Of a stretch of DNA of 64,000 nt, positions 17,152-26,011 are shown piece after piece. Under the pieces are notes generated by a model, which saw nothing but the letters and a program-made list of their open reading frames with translations, made no database searches and was not told where the DNA came from. The DNA is from Mycolicibacterium sp. P9-64 (GTDB lineage Bacteria > Actinomycetota > Actinomycetes > Mycobacteriales > Mycobacteriaceae): contig NZ_NPKO01000005.1 in assembly GCF_008329605.1 (NCBI RefSeq), positions 372,001 through 436,000 on the forward strand, written 5' to 3'. Numbering within the stretch: position 1 is the first letter of the stretch; every line of letters starts with the position of its first letter. The position numbers were made by a program, and so were the translations under genes.

Positions 17152-17775
17152 CTAATGGTTTGTGGCCGACCAGATTTGGTTCAGATCGCGAGCTCGGCTG
17201 CGGACGTCGTCGGCGGAGTCGCCGGGACGATAGAGGCAGCTGCCGATTCCGGCACCGCCGGCTCCTGCGGCCGCCCATGCCGCGAGGTTGGTCTGGTCGA
17301 CCCCGCCGACGGGAAGCATCTCGACATCGTCTGGCACGACTGCCCTGATCGCCTTCATGCCGCTGATGCCGAGCGTGTCGGAGGGGAAGAGCTTGAGGTT
17401 GCGGGCCCCCGCCTTCAAGGCGGTGAACGCCTCGGTCGGCGTCGCCACTCCTGGGTAGGGACGCAACCCCCGAGCCACCGCCTCGGCGATGACCTCCTGG
17501 TCGGTGTTGGGCGCGACGATGATCCTCGCGCCTGCGGACTCGGTGCGGATCAGGTCGTCGACCGATGTCACGGTGCCAGCGCCGACTATGCAGGCGTCGC
17601 CGACCGCCTTGGCGAGGAGTTCGATCGATCGCAGCGGGTTGGGGGAGTTCATCGGCACCTCGATCGCGGAGAATCCCTCCTCGGCCAGTACCTCGCCGAT
17701 CGCGACCACCTCGGCTGGGCTGACGCCGCGCAGGATGGCGACCAGGCCCGTGCCGGTTGCAAGATCGGTCGTCAT
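17152..17775 (-). CDS. dgoA: 2-dehydro-3-deoxy-6-phosphogalactonate aldolase
   Basis: 207 residues of the KDPG/KDPGal aldolase family. GLVAILRGVSPAEVVAI holds the catalytic Glu region, IVGAGTVTSVDDL is the family's phosphate/substrate loop, and the Schiff-base Lys is in RNLKLFPSDTLG. It splits 2-dehydro-3-deoxy-6-phosphogalactonate into pyruvate and glyceraldehyde 3-phosphate. The start ATG 17775 overlaps the dgoK stop (ATGA). The frame extends far upstream, but those codons are inside dgoK. Confidence 0.95.
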   Translation of the reverse strand: MTTDLATGTGLVAILRGVSPAEVVAIGEVLAEEGFSAIEVPMNSPNPLRSIELLAKAVGDACIVGAGTVTSVDDLIRTESAGARIIVAPNTDQEVIAEAVARGLRPYPGVATPTEAFTALKAGARNLKLFPSDTLGISGMKAIRAVVPDDVEMLPVGGVDQTNLAAWAAAGAGGAGIGSCLYRPGDSADDVRSRARDLNQIWSATNH

Positions 17776-18782
17776 GCGCGGATGCCTCCTTGGGCCTCGG
17801 GGATGGTGGAATCGATGAGCCCGGACCGTGCGGCGATCGTCCACAGGCCGCGGGCGGTGGCGTCCTCGGTGACGATTCGAGGGTCGGCGCCCGCCTGCCG
17901 CAGGGCCCGCGCGTACCGATTGCACAGATCGGGGGCTCCACACACGACGACGCCGGCCCCGGCCCCGTACCGCGGGAACTGGTGTCGTACTTCATCGGCG
18001 ATCAGGACACCGGAGAGGTAGTCCGGCACCGAGGCCGGGTCGAGCAGCCCGTCGAGGACTAGGGCACGCGCACCGAACAGTTCAGCGAGTAGGCCCCGGT
18101 CGGTCGTGGTGCGAAGGCCCCGGTCGAAGGCGCGGTAGTCGGGGCTGCCGGTGGCCGCGGTTCGTGCCAGCAAGCCGTGACGGAGCAACAGACCGTAGAT
18201 CTCGCCGGTCATGACGGAGGTGAAGGATTGCACGGTTGCGTTATCGACGCGGACCCACTTGGTGTGCGTCCCTGGAAGAACGAACGTCTGGGGCAGCTGG
18301 TCGGAGTCGACCAATTCGAGCGCGCCGACCAGTTGGCTCTCCTCGCCGCGCAAGAGGTCGCCGGGGGTGTCGCCGTGCGGCGCGACGCGCAGGCCGGGGA
18401 CCAGGTGCAGTGTGCCCCGCGCATGGCGGATCTTGGTCAAGGTGTCGGCACTGAACTCGAGATCCGTTGGGACCGTGAGATAGCCGGCATCAGCCCAGCC
18501 TTCGGTGCTGCCGACCATGCCGCATGCGATGGCGGGCACCGTCGGGTACTCACCCAACCAGTCCTTGCAGAGCTCGATGAAGATCCGCTCGTACTCGGCG
18601 CCGCGTTCAGCGGCGGGGCGGTCGGCGATGCTGAGCAACCCCTTGGCGCGTCGCCGTGTCGACACGATCTCGCCGCCGTCGCTCATCAGCCATGCCCGCA
18701 GCGAGGTGGTGCCCCAATCGACGGCGATCAGGCGGGGCAGCGGCTTGGCCTCGCTGGTATGGGTCGCGGTGGTGCGGGTCAC
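17772..18782 (-). CDS. dgoK: 2-dehydro-3-deoxygalactonokinase
   Basis: 336 residues of the DgoK sugar-kinase family. It has the phosphate-binding start IAVDWGTTSLRAWLM, the central VLPGTHTKWVRV motif, and GEIYGLLLRHGLLAR. It phosphorylates 2-dehydro-3-deoxygalactonate at the 6-position for DgoA. I take GTG 18782 as start because the family begins just before the DWGTTS strand; GTG 18788 is possible. It is the first gene of the dgoK-A-D-transporter operon and divergent from an IclR gene. Confidence 0.94.
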   Translation of the reverse strand: MTRTTATHTSEAKPLPRLIAVDWGTTSLRAWLMSDGGEIVSTRRRAKGLLSIADRPAAERGAEYERIFIELCKDWLGEYPTVPAIACGMVGSTEGWADAGYLTVPTDLEFSADTLTKIRHARGTLHLVPGLRVAPHGDTPGDLLRGEESQLVGALELVDSDQLPQTFVLPGTHTKWVRVDNATVQSFTSVMTGEIYGLLLRHGLLARTAATGSPDYRAFDRGLRTTTDRGLLAELFGARALVLDGLLDPASVPDYLSGVLIADEVRHQFPRYGAGAGVVVCGAPDLCNRYARALRQAGADPRIVTEDATARGLWTIAARSGLIDSTIPEAQGGIRA

Positions 18783-18848
18783 ACTCACACTGTCGGAAGT
18801 GCGTCCTAGATATGCAAACGACATCCCGATATATGGAAAGATGAGTCC

Positions 18849-19625
18849 GTGAGTGCAGCGACCGACGGCATCCCCGCAGGTACCCAGACATTGGCGCGGG
18901 GTCTGTCGGTGATTCAGGCGGTCGCCGACGGTGCCGACGACCTCAAGACGGTGGCCGAGCGCACGGGGCTGGGGCGCAGCACCGCGCACCGCCTGATCCA
19001 GCTGCTTCTTCAGCAGGGCTATCTACGGTTGGGGCGAGCCGGGTACACCCTCGGGCCCGCGCTCATCGATCTGGGTTTCAAGGCTCTGCACGGTAATCCG
19101 CTGCCCGTCGTCGCCCGCCCTGTCCTGGAGGAACTCTCGGCGCAGGTCAGCGACACCGTCCACCTGGCCGTCGAGGACGGCGGCTCGGTGCTGTACCTCG
19201 ACAAGCTTCCCGGCTCGCGCGGTGCCGAGATGCGTTCTCGCATCGGGTACCGGATGCCGTTGTCGAGAGCGGGAGTTGGCAAGGCGCTCCTGCTGGATTC
19301 TCCCGAGCGGTGGCGCACGGTATTCGAGGCCGATTCCGCGCACCCTCAACTGTCACCGGACGCGAAGGGTACCGACTACGACCAATTTCATTCGCGCATG
19401 GTGGATTACGCGGAGCTGGGTGCGGCGATGGACCTCGAGGACAACGAACCCGGGATTAGATGTGTGGCTGCGCCGGTGCGCGACGCGTCCCGGCAGATCG
19501 TCGGAGCCATCAGCGTGTCAGCGACCCGGCCCTACATGCCTGCCGCCCGAATGCGGGGACTGGTCACGGTCGTCACTCGGGCAGCCGGGCGCATCTCTGC
19601 CTCCCTCGGATATCGAGAAGCGTAG
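18849..19625 (+). CDS. IclR family regulator, probable repressor of the galactonate operon
   Basis: 258 residues. An N-terminal winged helix (DLKTVAERTGLGRSTAHRLIQLLLQQGYLRL) is followed by the IclR effector domain (SDTVHLAVEDGGSVLYLDKLPG... to ...ISASLG). Start GTG 18849. It is divergent from dgoK with 66 bases between them, which hold two near-copies of GATATGCAAA/GATATATGGAAA. Its position makes control by a galactonate-related ligand likely, but that is inference. Confidence 0.92.
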   Translation: MSAATDGIPAGTQTLARGLSVIQAVADGADDLKTVAERTGLGRSTAHRLIQLLLQQGYLRLGRAGYTLGPALIDLGFKALHGNPLPVVARPVLEELSAQVSDTVHLAVEDGGSVLYLDKLPGSRGAEMRSRIGYRMPLSRAGVGKALLLDSPERWRTVFEADSAHPQLSPDAKGTDYDQFHSRMVDYAELGAAMDLEDNEPGIRCVAAPVRDASRQIVGAISVSATRPYMPAARMRGLVTVVTRAAGRISASLGYREA

Positions 19626-19635
19626 GCCGGCGGGC

Positions 19636-20421
19636 CTACTGGGGCGGCCTGCCGCCGAGCGTGCGGGTGATCTGTTCGGCGTACCCGACGAGCAGATCGA
19701 TCCAGTCCTCACACTGCTTTTGGGACATCCGCAGCGTCGGGCCGCTGATGGTCACGGCACCGAGGATCTCTCCTGCGGAGTCGAAGACGGGCGCGGACAG
19801 CCCGGAGGCGGAGTCGTCGCGTTCACCCGTGGTGATGGCGTAGCCGTCCGATCTGGTGTGAGCGATGAGGTTGCGTAGCTCCTGGGCGCTGGTGACCGTT
19901 CTGTCGGCGAGCTGCTCGAGTGGTGCGCTCAGCACCTGGTCGGCCAGCTCGGGATTCCAGGCCAGCAGCACTCGCGAGGCGGAGCCGACGTGCAGCGGTA
20001 TCACCTTGCCTACATACATGTCTCGGCGCAGTGCATGCTGGGTTTCGGCGACGGCGATGCACACCCGAAAGTTCTGCTCGACGGTGAAGAAGCACGCCGT
20101 CTCGGTGGTCTTGTCCCGGATCTCCTTGAGCACCGGGTTCACTACCGCAAGGACGTCGACGTCCTTGCGGGCGGTCGCGGCCCAGTAGGACATCCGGATG
20201 CCGATGCGGATGTGATCACCGACGCGGTCGAGCATGCCGTGGGCCACCATGTTGGACACCAGGCGCTGGACGGTGGAGGTAGGCAGCCCGGTCGCCTGCT
20301 GGATGTCACCGAGCGTCAGCGCCGGGCGTGACAGCGTGAAGGCGTTGAGGATCTCGGTGATCTTCGTCAGCACCAGCAGCGTCTGCTGCTTACCGGACGA
20401 ATCCGACTCGCCGTTGGCCAT
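19636..20421 (-). CDS. IclR family transcriptional regulator (third IclR, linked to GntP/CoA-transferase operon)
   Basis: 261 residues: winged helix around residues 30-75 (LTLGDIQQATGLPTSTVQRLVSNMVAHGMLDRV), then an effector domain (TETACFFTVEQNFRVCIAVAETQ... VGSASRVLLAW...). ATG 20421 is the start; it lies 11 bases after the HMG-CoA lyase-like gene, so this regulator is the last gene of the GntP-CoA transferase-lyase operon and probably controls it. It is clearly different from the two IclR paralogues at 27.2 and 37.7 kb. Confidence 0.9.
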   Translation of the reverse strand: MANGESDSSGKQQTLLVLTKITEILNAFTLSRPALTLGDIQQATGLPTSTVQRLVSNMVAHGMLDRVGDHIRIGIRMSYWAATARKDVDVLAVVNPVLKEIRDKTTETACFFTVEQNFRVCIAVAETQHALRRDMYVGKVIPLHVGSASRVLLAWNPELADQVLSAPLEQLADRTVTSAQELRNLIAHTRSDGYAITTGERDDSASGLSAPVFDSAGEILGAVTISGPTLRMSQKQCEDWIDLLVGYAEQITRTLGGRPPQ

Positions 20422-20431
20422 GGCGATGAAT

Positions 20432-21382
20432 CTACCGGTCGCCGCCGATGACCCAGGGAAAGGCCGTCGCCGCCGAACGGGCGCCTTGGGCGGCCTTGGA
20501 GCGGTTCGCTTCGCCGATCTCGGCGAGCACGTTCTCGGATAGCTCGACGAGCGCTCCCAGCGTCTTCGGGGTGATCCAGTCGGGGCGCAGAGCGAACAAC
20601 AGGTCTTCGGTGGCGGTGTTGCCGCTGGCGCCGGGGGCGAACGGGCAGCCACCGAGCCCGCCGAGGGATCCGTCGACCATGGTGGCGCCGGCATCGATCG
20701 CGGCGAGAGTGTTGGCCACGCCGAGGCCCCAGGTGTCATGCCCGTGAAAGACCAAGCGCTGCTGCGGTTGTGCCGCGCGCAATGCGCCGACGAGGTCGGC
20801 GACCTGGGTGGGAATCGCTTGGCCGATGGTGTCGCAGACGACGATGTGCTCGGCACCGTCGGTGCGGGGGTCCGCGGCGATCCCGAGGACCCGTCGGGGG
20901 TCGACGATCCCCTCGAACGGGCAGGTGAAGGCGGTGGCGATGCACAGTTGGATGGAACCGCCGACGTCGTGGGCAATGCGGATGGCATCGGGCATGGCGG
21001 CGACGCTGGTCTCGGTGTCGCGACCGATGTTGGCCTTGTTGTGGGAGTCGGAGGCGGACAGGCAGTACTGGAAGCGTCGCGCACCGGCGGCGGCGGCCTT
21101 CTCGATGTGTCGTGGGGTGGCCACCCAGACCCAGCACTTGTCGAGTTCGTCGGGGGTGAGTGCGGCGATGACCTCGAGGGTGTCGGCCAGCGGGGGCACG
21201 AGATCGGGTCTGGCCATCGATCCGATCTCGAGCGTCGGCATGCCGAGTGTCAGGAGTTCGCGGATGAGGTGCACCTTGAGTTCGGTGGGCATCATCTTGG
21301 CGGTCAGCTGCAGCCCGTCGCGCAGCGTGACGTCGCGTAGTTCGGCTTGCGGGGTGTAGGGGCGTGGTTCGGCGACGGTCAT
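20432..21382 (-). CDS. Hydroxymethylglutaryl-CoA lyase family protein
   Basis: 316 residues of the DRE-TIM metallolyase fold. LRDVTLRDGLQ is the DRE-type metal/substrate motif, HGHDTWGLGVAN is the metal-binding HGH, and GGLGGCPFAPGASGN carries the catalytic Cys loop of HMG-CoA lyases. Members cleave 3-hydroxy-3-methylglutaryl-CoA or similar branched hydroxyacyl-CoAs to acetyl-CoA or pyruvate plus an oxo acid. ATG 21382 overlaps the CoA-transferase stop by 4 bases. Paired with a CoA-transferase, it probably cleaves the CoA ester that enzyme makes. The true substrate may not be HMG-CoA. Confidence 0.92.
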   Translation of the reverse strand: MTVAEPRPYTPQAELRDVTLRDGLQLTAKMMPTELKVHLIRELLTLGMPTLEIGSMARPDLVPPLADTLEVIAALTPDELDKCWVWVATPRHIEKAAAAGARRFQYCLSASDSHNKANIGRDTETSVAAMPDAIRIAHDVGGSIQLCIATAFTCPFEGIVDPRRVLGIAADPRTDGAEHIVVCDTIGQAIPTQVADLVGALRAAQPQQRLVFHGHDTWGLGVANTLAAIDAGATMVDGSLGGLGGCPFAPGASGNTATEDLLFALRPDWITPKTLGALVELSENVLAEIGEANRSKAAQGARSAATAFPWVIGGDR

Positions 21383-22602
21383 GCCAGTGCTCCGATCTGG
21401 TCGTCGGTGAGGTGCAGAAGGTTCGAGAGCACTTCGTGGGTGTGTTGCCCGAGATCGGGTCCGACGGTGCGGATGGGCAGCGACTTGCCGCCGATCACCG
21501 GGACGATGCCGGTGAAGCCGACGGACTTGGGTTCGGTGTCGCCGGTGTCGACGTCGAAGTGCTGAATCATGTTGCGCGCCTCGTACTGTGCATCGTCGCA
21601 GATGTCGGCGGCGGTGTAGATGGGTCCGGAGGGGACGCCGGCTTCGTCGAGGATCTTGAGCGCTTCGTCGCGGCCGAGTTGGCTCGACCATTGGCCGATC
21701 GCGGCGTCGAGTTCCTCGCGGCGCTGCCAGCGTCCTGCGTTGGTTTGCAGGCCAGGATCGGCGGCGAGGTCGGGCCGCCCGATGGTGTTCATGTAGCGCT
21801 GGTAGATGGCGTCGCCGTTGCCTGCCACGATGATGCTGTTGCCGTCGTGGCACTGGTAGGCGTTGCTCGGGGCGATGCCCTCCATTCGCCCGCCGACACG
21901 TTCGCGTTGGACGCCGTAGGCGAGGTAGTCGGGGATCAGCGATTCCATCACCGCCAGGATTGACTCGTTGAGCGCGACATCGATGATGCGCTGTTCGAGT
22001 GGGACGGTGGTGCGTTCGCGTTGGAACCGTTCGCGTTGGAACAATGCCATCACCGTGCCGAAGGCGGCGTAGATGCCCGCGATCGAGTCGCCGATGGACA
22101 CCCCGGTGCGCACTGGCGGCCGGTCGGGATCGCCGACGAGCTCGCGCAATCCGCCGAATGCCTCTGCGACGGCAGCGAATCCGGGACGCTGGGACATGGG
22201 TCCGGTCTGACCGAAGGCTGAGATTCGGGTGATCACCAGGTTGGGGTTGGCTTCGTCGAGGACCTCGGGGCTCAACCCCCATTTCTCGAGCGTTCCCGGT
22301 CGGAAGTTCTCGAGTAGGACGTCGCAATGGCGGATCAGGTCGAGCACGACGTCGCGGCCCCGATCGGTCTTGAGGTCGATCACGACGGACTTCTTGTTGC
22401 GGTTGATCGTCCGGTAGAGCATCGAAGTGTCCCCGGAGTACAACCGCCAGTTGCGGAGTTCGTCGCCGGTGACGGGACGCTCGACCTTGATGACCTCCGC
22501 GCCGAAGTCGGCCAGCATGCGCCCTGCGGTGGGGGCGGCGATGTAGTTGCCGAGCTCGAGGACGCGGATTCCGTCGAGGGGACGAATATCGTTGTGGGCC
22601 AT
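21379..22602 (-). CDS. CaiB/BaiF (family III) CoA-transferase
   Basis: 407 residues. The N-terminus (LDGIRVLELGNYIAAPTAGRMLADFGAEVIKVERP) and NRNKKSVVIDLKTDRGRD are diagnostic of class III CoA-transferases. The catalytic Asp is expected in VSIGDSIAGIYAAFG. It transfers CoA from a donor such as succinyl-CoA to an organic acid. It sits between the GntP permease (23-base gap) and the HMG-CoA-lyase-like gene (overlap), suggesting import, activation, then cleavage of one carboxylic acid. Confidence 0.92.
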   Translation of the reverse strand: MAHNDIRPLDGIRVLELGNYIAAPTAGRMLADFGAEVIKVERPVTGDELRNWRLYSGDTSMLYRTINRNKKSVVIDLKTDRGRDVVLDLIRHCDVLLENFRPGTLEKWGLSPEVLDEANPNLVITRISAFGQTGPMSQRPGFAAVAEAFGGLRELVGDPDRPPVRTGVSIGDSIAGIYAAFGTVMALFQRERFQRERTTVPLEQRIIDVALNESILAVMESLIPDYLAYGVQRERVGGRMEGIAPSNAYQCHDGNSIIVAGNGDAIYQRYMNTIGRPDLAADPGLQTNAGRWQRREELDAAIGQWSSQLGRDEALKILDEAGVPSGPIYTAADICDDAQYEARNMIQHFDVDTGDTEPKSVGFTGIVPVIGGKSLPIRTVGPDLGQHTHEVLSNLLHLTDDQIGALA

Positions 22603-22625
22603 GGTGACTTCCTAGATTTACGTCG

Positions 22626-24032
22626 CTAGAACAGCAGGCTGAAGGGCAGGATGAGCAGGATCGCGACGACGGAGGCAACGGAAACCCCGACGGTGACGGT
22701 CTTGAGCGCCCCGCGGGTGGACTGGCCCAGCAGCGACTGAAGCAACCAGAAGGTATTGCTGGTGACGTGCACGGCGAACAGGGAACCCGCGCCCGCGGCG
22801 AGCGCGATCAGCACGGGGTCGAGCCCGAGCAGTGGGACGACTGGCGCCAGGATTCCGGCGGAGGTGATCGCGGAGATGGTGACCGATCCGACCGCGACGT
22901 GCAGGGCTGCGGCGATGACCCAGACCACCAGCAACGGGGCCGCGGTGTTGGCAGTGAAGTAGTGCCCGAGGATGTCGCCGAGGCCCGCGGCCTTGATGGT
23001 GGCGGCGAGTGAACCACCGACACCGGTGAGGATGAGGATCTGTCCGCTCTCCTTGAACCCGGTGGCGATGGCCATCTGGATCGCTGCTGCCCCAAGGGCG
23101 TAACGCCCGACGAGGCTGGTGCCGATGAGCCCGATCAGCAGGGCAATGACCGGTGAGGCGAGGAACGCGATGATCGGGTTGTGGATGTCGGCGGCATCGA
23201 GGATGGCCCCCGTCGCGATGAGCAGCAGTGAGGTGAGCATCGGGGCGAACAGCAGGAGAAGCGAGGTCTGCGCGCGGGTCGCGGGCGGAGTCTTCACCGC
23301 GACGCCGCCGCCACCGGAAGGGGCGTCCTCCGTGGTGGTGGGACCGTCGGTCGGCGGTTCGTCGTGAATGGATTCGTCACCGAGGAAGGGTGATTCGTCG
23401 CGGTCGGCGTCCCACCAGCCGTGGTTGAAGAGGAACGACATGATGGCCACCGAGATCGCCACGGTGGGGATCACCAGGCACAGCCCGAACAACAGCATCT
23501 TGCCGAGCGGAACCCCCAGCAGGCCGGCCAATGCGAGGGACCCCACGCCCGGCACCATCATCACGATGCCGCACTCCAGGGAGATGGCCATGGCGGTCGC
23601 GACGCGCGGGGTGCCGTTCTTGCCGATCCGCTTGGCGAGGTTGCGTCCCAGCGGTGCGCTGATGACGAGAAGCACGTCGAGGAAGATCGACTGAAGCGCG
23701 GTCGCGATGGTCAGCGACAGTGCATAGGGCATGCGTTTGGGCCCGAATACGCGCAGCAGCAATTCGACGAGGCGTTGGATGGCTCCGGTCTGCTGCAGGA
23801 TCGCTCCCATCAACACACCGAAGGCGATGAGCAAGCCGACGTCGGCCATGATCCCGCCGAAGCCTTCGGTGATGGCCTTGATGGTGGCCTCGACACCGAG
23901 GCCGACTGCCAGGCCGAGGTAGGCCGATCCCACGACGAGTGCGACGACGGGGTTCAGCTTGAACCTGACGATCATCACCACGACCGCGAGGATCGCGACC
24001 GCGGTGTTGACGATGACTGCGGTGTCGGACAT
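22626..24032 (-). CDS. GntP family permease (gluconate/organic-acid:H+ symporter type)
   Basis: 468 residues with about 12-14 spans. The N-terminus VRFKLNPVVALVVGSAYLGLAVGL and GFGGIMADVGLLIAFGVLMGAILQQTGA are typical for GntP, as is GSVTISAITSAGIL near the C-terminus. A hydrophilic Pro/Thr/Asp-rich loop (about residues 215-255) is longer than usual. Members transport gluconate, fructuronate, D-serine or other organic acids. Operon context points to the carboxylic acid acted on by the CoA-transferase and lyase. Confidence 0.9.
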   Translation of the reverse strand: MSDTAVIVNTAVAILAVVVMIVRFKLNPVVALVVGSAYLGLAVGLGVEATIKAITEGFGGIMADVGLLIAFGVLMGAILQQTGAIQRLVELLLRVFGPKRMPYALSLTIATALQSIFLDVLLVISAPLGRNLAKRIGKNGTPRVATAMAISLECGIVMMVPGVGSLALAGLLGVPLGKMLLFGLCLVIPTVAISVAIMSFLFNHGWWDADRDESPFLGDESIHDEPPTDGPTTTEDAPSGGGGVAVKTPPATRAQTSLLLLFAPMLTSLLLIATGAILDAADIHNPIIAFLASPVIALLIGLIGTSLVGRYALGAAAIQMAIATGFKESGQILILTGVGGSLAATIKAAGLGDILGHYFTANTAAPLLVVWVIAAALHVAVGSVTISAITSAGILAPVVPLLGLDPVLIALAAGAGSLFAVHVTSNTFWLLQSLLGQSTRGALKTVTVGVSVASVVAILLILPFSLLF

Positions 24033-24107
24033 GGGTGCACTCCCTTTGGGCGACGACTCTTTTCATGCGTCGCATCACAGGCATGAGTGAGTGTGATCCA
24101 CGACGCG

Positions 24108-24141
24108 CTCACATTATGAGCAGATACTCACAATATAAGCA
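24108..24141. promoter_or_regulatory. Direct-repeat operator/promoter region upstream of GntP operon
   Basis: CTCACATTATGAGCA (24108-24122) is repeated as CTCACAATATAAGCA (24127-24141), 13 of 15 bases identical and offset by 19 bases. The segment is the only AT-rich stretch in the 189-base gap between the LeuD-like gene and the GntP gene and contains -10-like TATA elements. It is probably where the operon's own IclR regulator binds (inference). Confidence 0.5.
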
Positions 24142-24221
24142 ATCATGAATGCGTCGGCCACCTCCGGCAACCCGTCGACCGCTGCCGGGTGCGTGTCCTA
24201 CCGTCGGTGTCTGGGGAGGAG

Positions 24222-24755
24222 CTAGATGGATTGCTTCCGATCTTCTGGCTCGGTGGTGCGCAGGTAACCGGCTGCCTCGAGCTGGTTCATCAGCCCACCG
24301 GCGGACAGCATGTCAACGACGAACGCGGGGAACGGATCGAAGTGATGCATCGATGCCCGGGTCTGGTTGTGTAACTCGGCGGCGAGGAAGTCGATTTCTA
24401 GGACGTCGCCTTCGGCGATGATCGCTCTTGCTTCGGGAAGGACGATTGCCGGCAGGCCGTAGTTGAGCACATTTCTATGAAACAGTGAGTTGAATTGCTC
24501 GGCGATCAGGCAGCTCACCTGCAGTTCTTTGAAGAGTTCGGCGACGGGCCGACTCGATCCGAGCCCGAAGTTGCGTCCGGCCACGACGATGTCACCGGGT
24601 TGGACCAGAGATGGCCAGTCCGGTCGGGTGGCATCGAACATGTGCTTGGCCGCCTCGGTGGGTGGCAGTTTCATCGCGAAACCGGGGTACATGTCGTCGG
24701 TGTTGACTTCGTCGCCGAAGACCCAGGCCTGGCCGCGGGCCACCGTGAGTGTCAT
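24222..24755 (-). CDS. Aconitase-family hydratase small (swivel) subunit, LeuD-like
   Basis: 177 residues matching the stand-alone swivel subunit of archaeal-type isopropylmalate/dimethylmaleate hydratases. It shows VNTDDMYPG (the substrate-loop position of NTDxI in LeuD), GRNFGLGSSRPVAELFKELQV with the substrate-binding GSSR, and FHRNVLNYGLPAI. It pairs with the large subunit upstream (ATGA overlap). The leucine-pathway LeuCD is normally elsewhere, and the loop differs from leucine-pathway enzymes, so the substrate is more likely citraconate/2-methylmalate, dimethylmaleate or a related dicarboxylate (inference). Confidence 0.88.
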   Translation of the reverse strand: MTLTVARGQAWVFGDEVNTDDMYPGFAMKLPPTEAAKHMFDATRPDWPSLVQPGDIVVAGRNFGLGSSRPVAELFKELQVSCLIAEQFNSLFHRNVLNYGLPAIVLPEARAIIAEGDVLEIDFLAAELHNQTRASMHHFDPFPAFVVDMLSAGGLMNQLEAAGYLRTTEPEDRKQSI

Positions 24756-26011
24756 GCCGTCGTCTCCTGGGTGATGGCCGAACTGATGTGGCCCGTGATG
24801 GCTGATGCCGCGACAGTGGCCGGTGATGCCATGTAGATGGACGCTTCGGTGCTGCCCATCCGCCCGCGAAAGTTCCTGGTGCTGGCGGTAATACACACTT
24901 CCGACGGTGCGAGCAGCCCCATGTGATACCCGAAGCAGGCGCCGCAGGTGGAGTTGGTGACCACCGCCCCCGCCTCTACCAGGGTGGCAACATAGCCGAG
25001 TTTGACCGCATCCAGGTAGACCCGCTGCGACGCTGGCGTGACGATCAGCCGGACGCCGTCGGCGACACGCTGGCCGGCGAGGATATCGGCTGCCACCTCG
25101 AGGTCGGCGAGTTGTCCGTTGGCGCAGGAGCCGATGAACGCTTGGTCGATGTGGACGTCGGCCAACTCGGAAACCGCTACGGCGTTGTTGATCACCGTGC
25201 CGGGACGGGCGACCATCGGTTGGATGCCGCTCAGGTCGATCACGCGTACTGCGGCGTACTCGGCGTCGACGTCAGCGTGCCGGGGTGTGCAGGTGGCCGT
25301 CGGAGCGGTGCGCGAAAGGTGTTGCAGGCAGACGTCGTCGGCGGGGAAGAGGGTGAAGTCTGCGCCGATTTCGGCACCCTGGGTGGCGATGGTGCGCCGG
25401 TCGCTCATCGGGACGCTGGCCAGACCGGGCCCACCGAATTCCAGTGCGTGGTCGGTGGCATCGCCGTAATGGGCTGCGATGGCCAGGAAGATGTCCTTGC
25501 CGTTGATATGGGGTGGTTTGGTGCCAACGAGCTCGTATCGGATTGTGGGCGGCACCCGATACCAGGTCTTCCCGGTGCAGATCATTTGCAAGATCTCGGC
25601 CGGGCCGAGTCCGCGGGCCGCGGAGTTCATTGCACCTGCCGCGCACGTGTGCGAGTCGGTGCAGGCGACGACCGTCCCCGGCAGCGCGAGCCCCTGCTCG
25701 TCGATGACCTGGTGGACGATGCCGTGGCGCCCGATGTCGTAGAAGTGTTCGATGTGGTGATCACGCGCGAACGCTCGGGCGCGGGTCCCGTGAACGGCGT
25801 CGCGGACAGTCGGCGCGGGCACCGCGTGATCCATGACGACCGCGATCTTGGCTGGATCGTGCACTGCGACGACATCGCCCAGACGCAGATGGGCGAACTG
25901 CACGTCGATGATGACGGTCATGTCGACATCGCACGTCACGATCTGACCTGGTGATACGGCATCGTTGCCGGATGTGGCCGCCAGGATCTTCTCGATGATG
26001 GTGTTAGGCAT
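24752..26011 (-). CDS. Aconitase-family hydratase large subunit, LeuC-like ([4Fe-4S])
   Basis: 419 residues. The three cluster cysteines can be placed: one in the GSCANG segment, two in STCGACFGYHMG. CTDSHTCAAGAMNS and RNFRGRMGS are further aconitase-family signatures. It forms the catalytic subunit with the LeuD-like protein and would (de)hydrate a hydroxy-dicarboxylate. ATG 26011 overlaps the end of the isocitrate-lyase-like gene by 8 bases (ATGCCTAA), so the three genes are tightly coupled. The length and order (lyase, large, small) resemble 2,3-dimethylmalate-type degradation more than leucine synthesis. Confidence 0.9.
   Translation of the reverse strand: MPNTIIEKILAATSGNDAVSPGQIVTCDVDMTVIIDVQFAHLRLGDVVAVHDPAKIAVVMDHAVPAPTVRDAVHGTRARAFARDHHIEHFYDIGRHGIVHQVIDEQGLALPGTVVACTDSHTCAAGAMNSAARGLGPAEILQMICTGKTWYRVPPTIRYELVGTKPPHINGKDIFLAIAAHYGDATDHALEFGGPGLASVPMSDRRTIATQGAEIGADFTLFPADDVCLQHLSRTAPTATCTPRHADVDAEYAAVRVIDLSGIQPMVARPGTVINNAVAVSELADVHIDQAFIGSCANGQLADLEVAADILAGQRVADGVRLIVTPASQRVYLDAVKLGYVATLVEAGAVVTNSTCGACFGYHMGLLAPSEVCITASTRNFRGRMGSTEASIYMASPATVAASAITGHISSAITQETTA

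Noticed and set aside
23368..24086. Plus-strand frames rich in His/Asp opposite the GntP permease
   Set aside because: His/Asp-rich shadows are typical of the strand opposite GC-rich membrane-protein genes.
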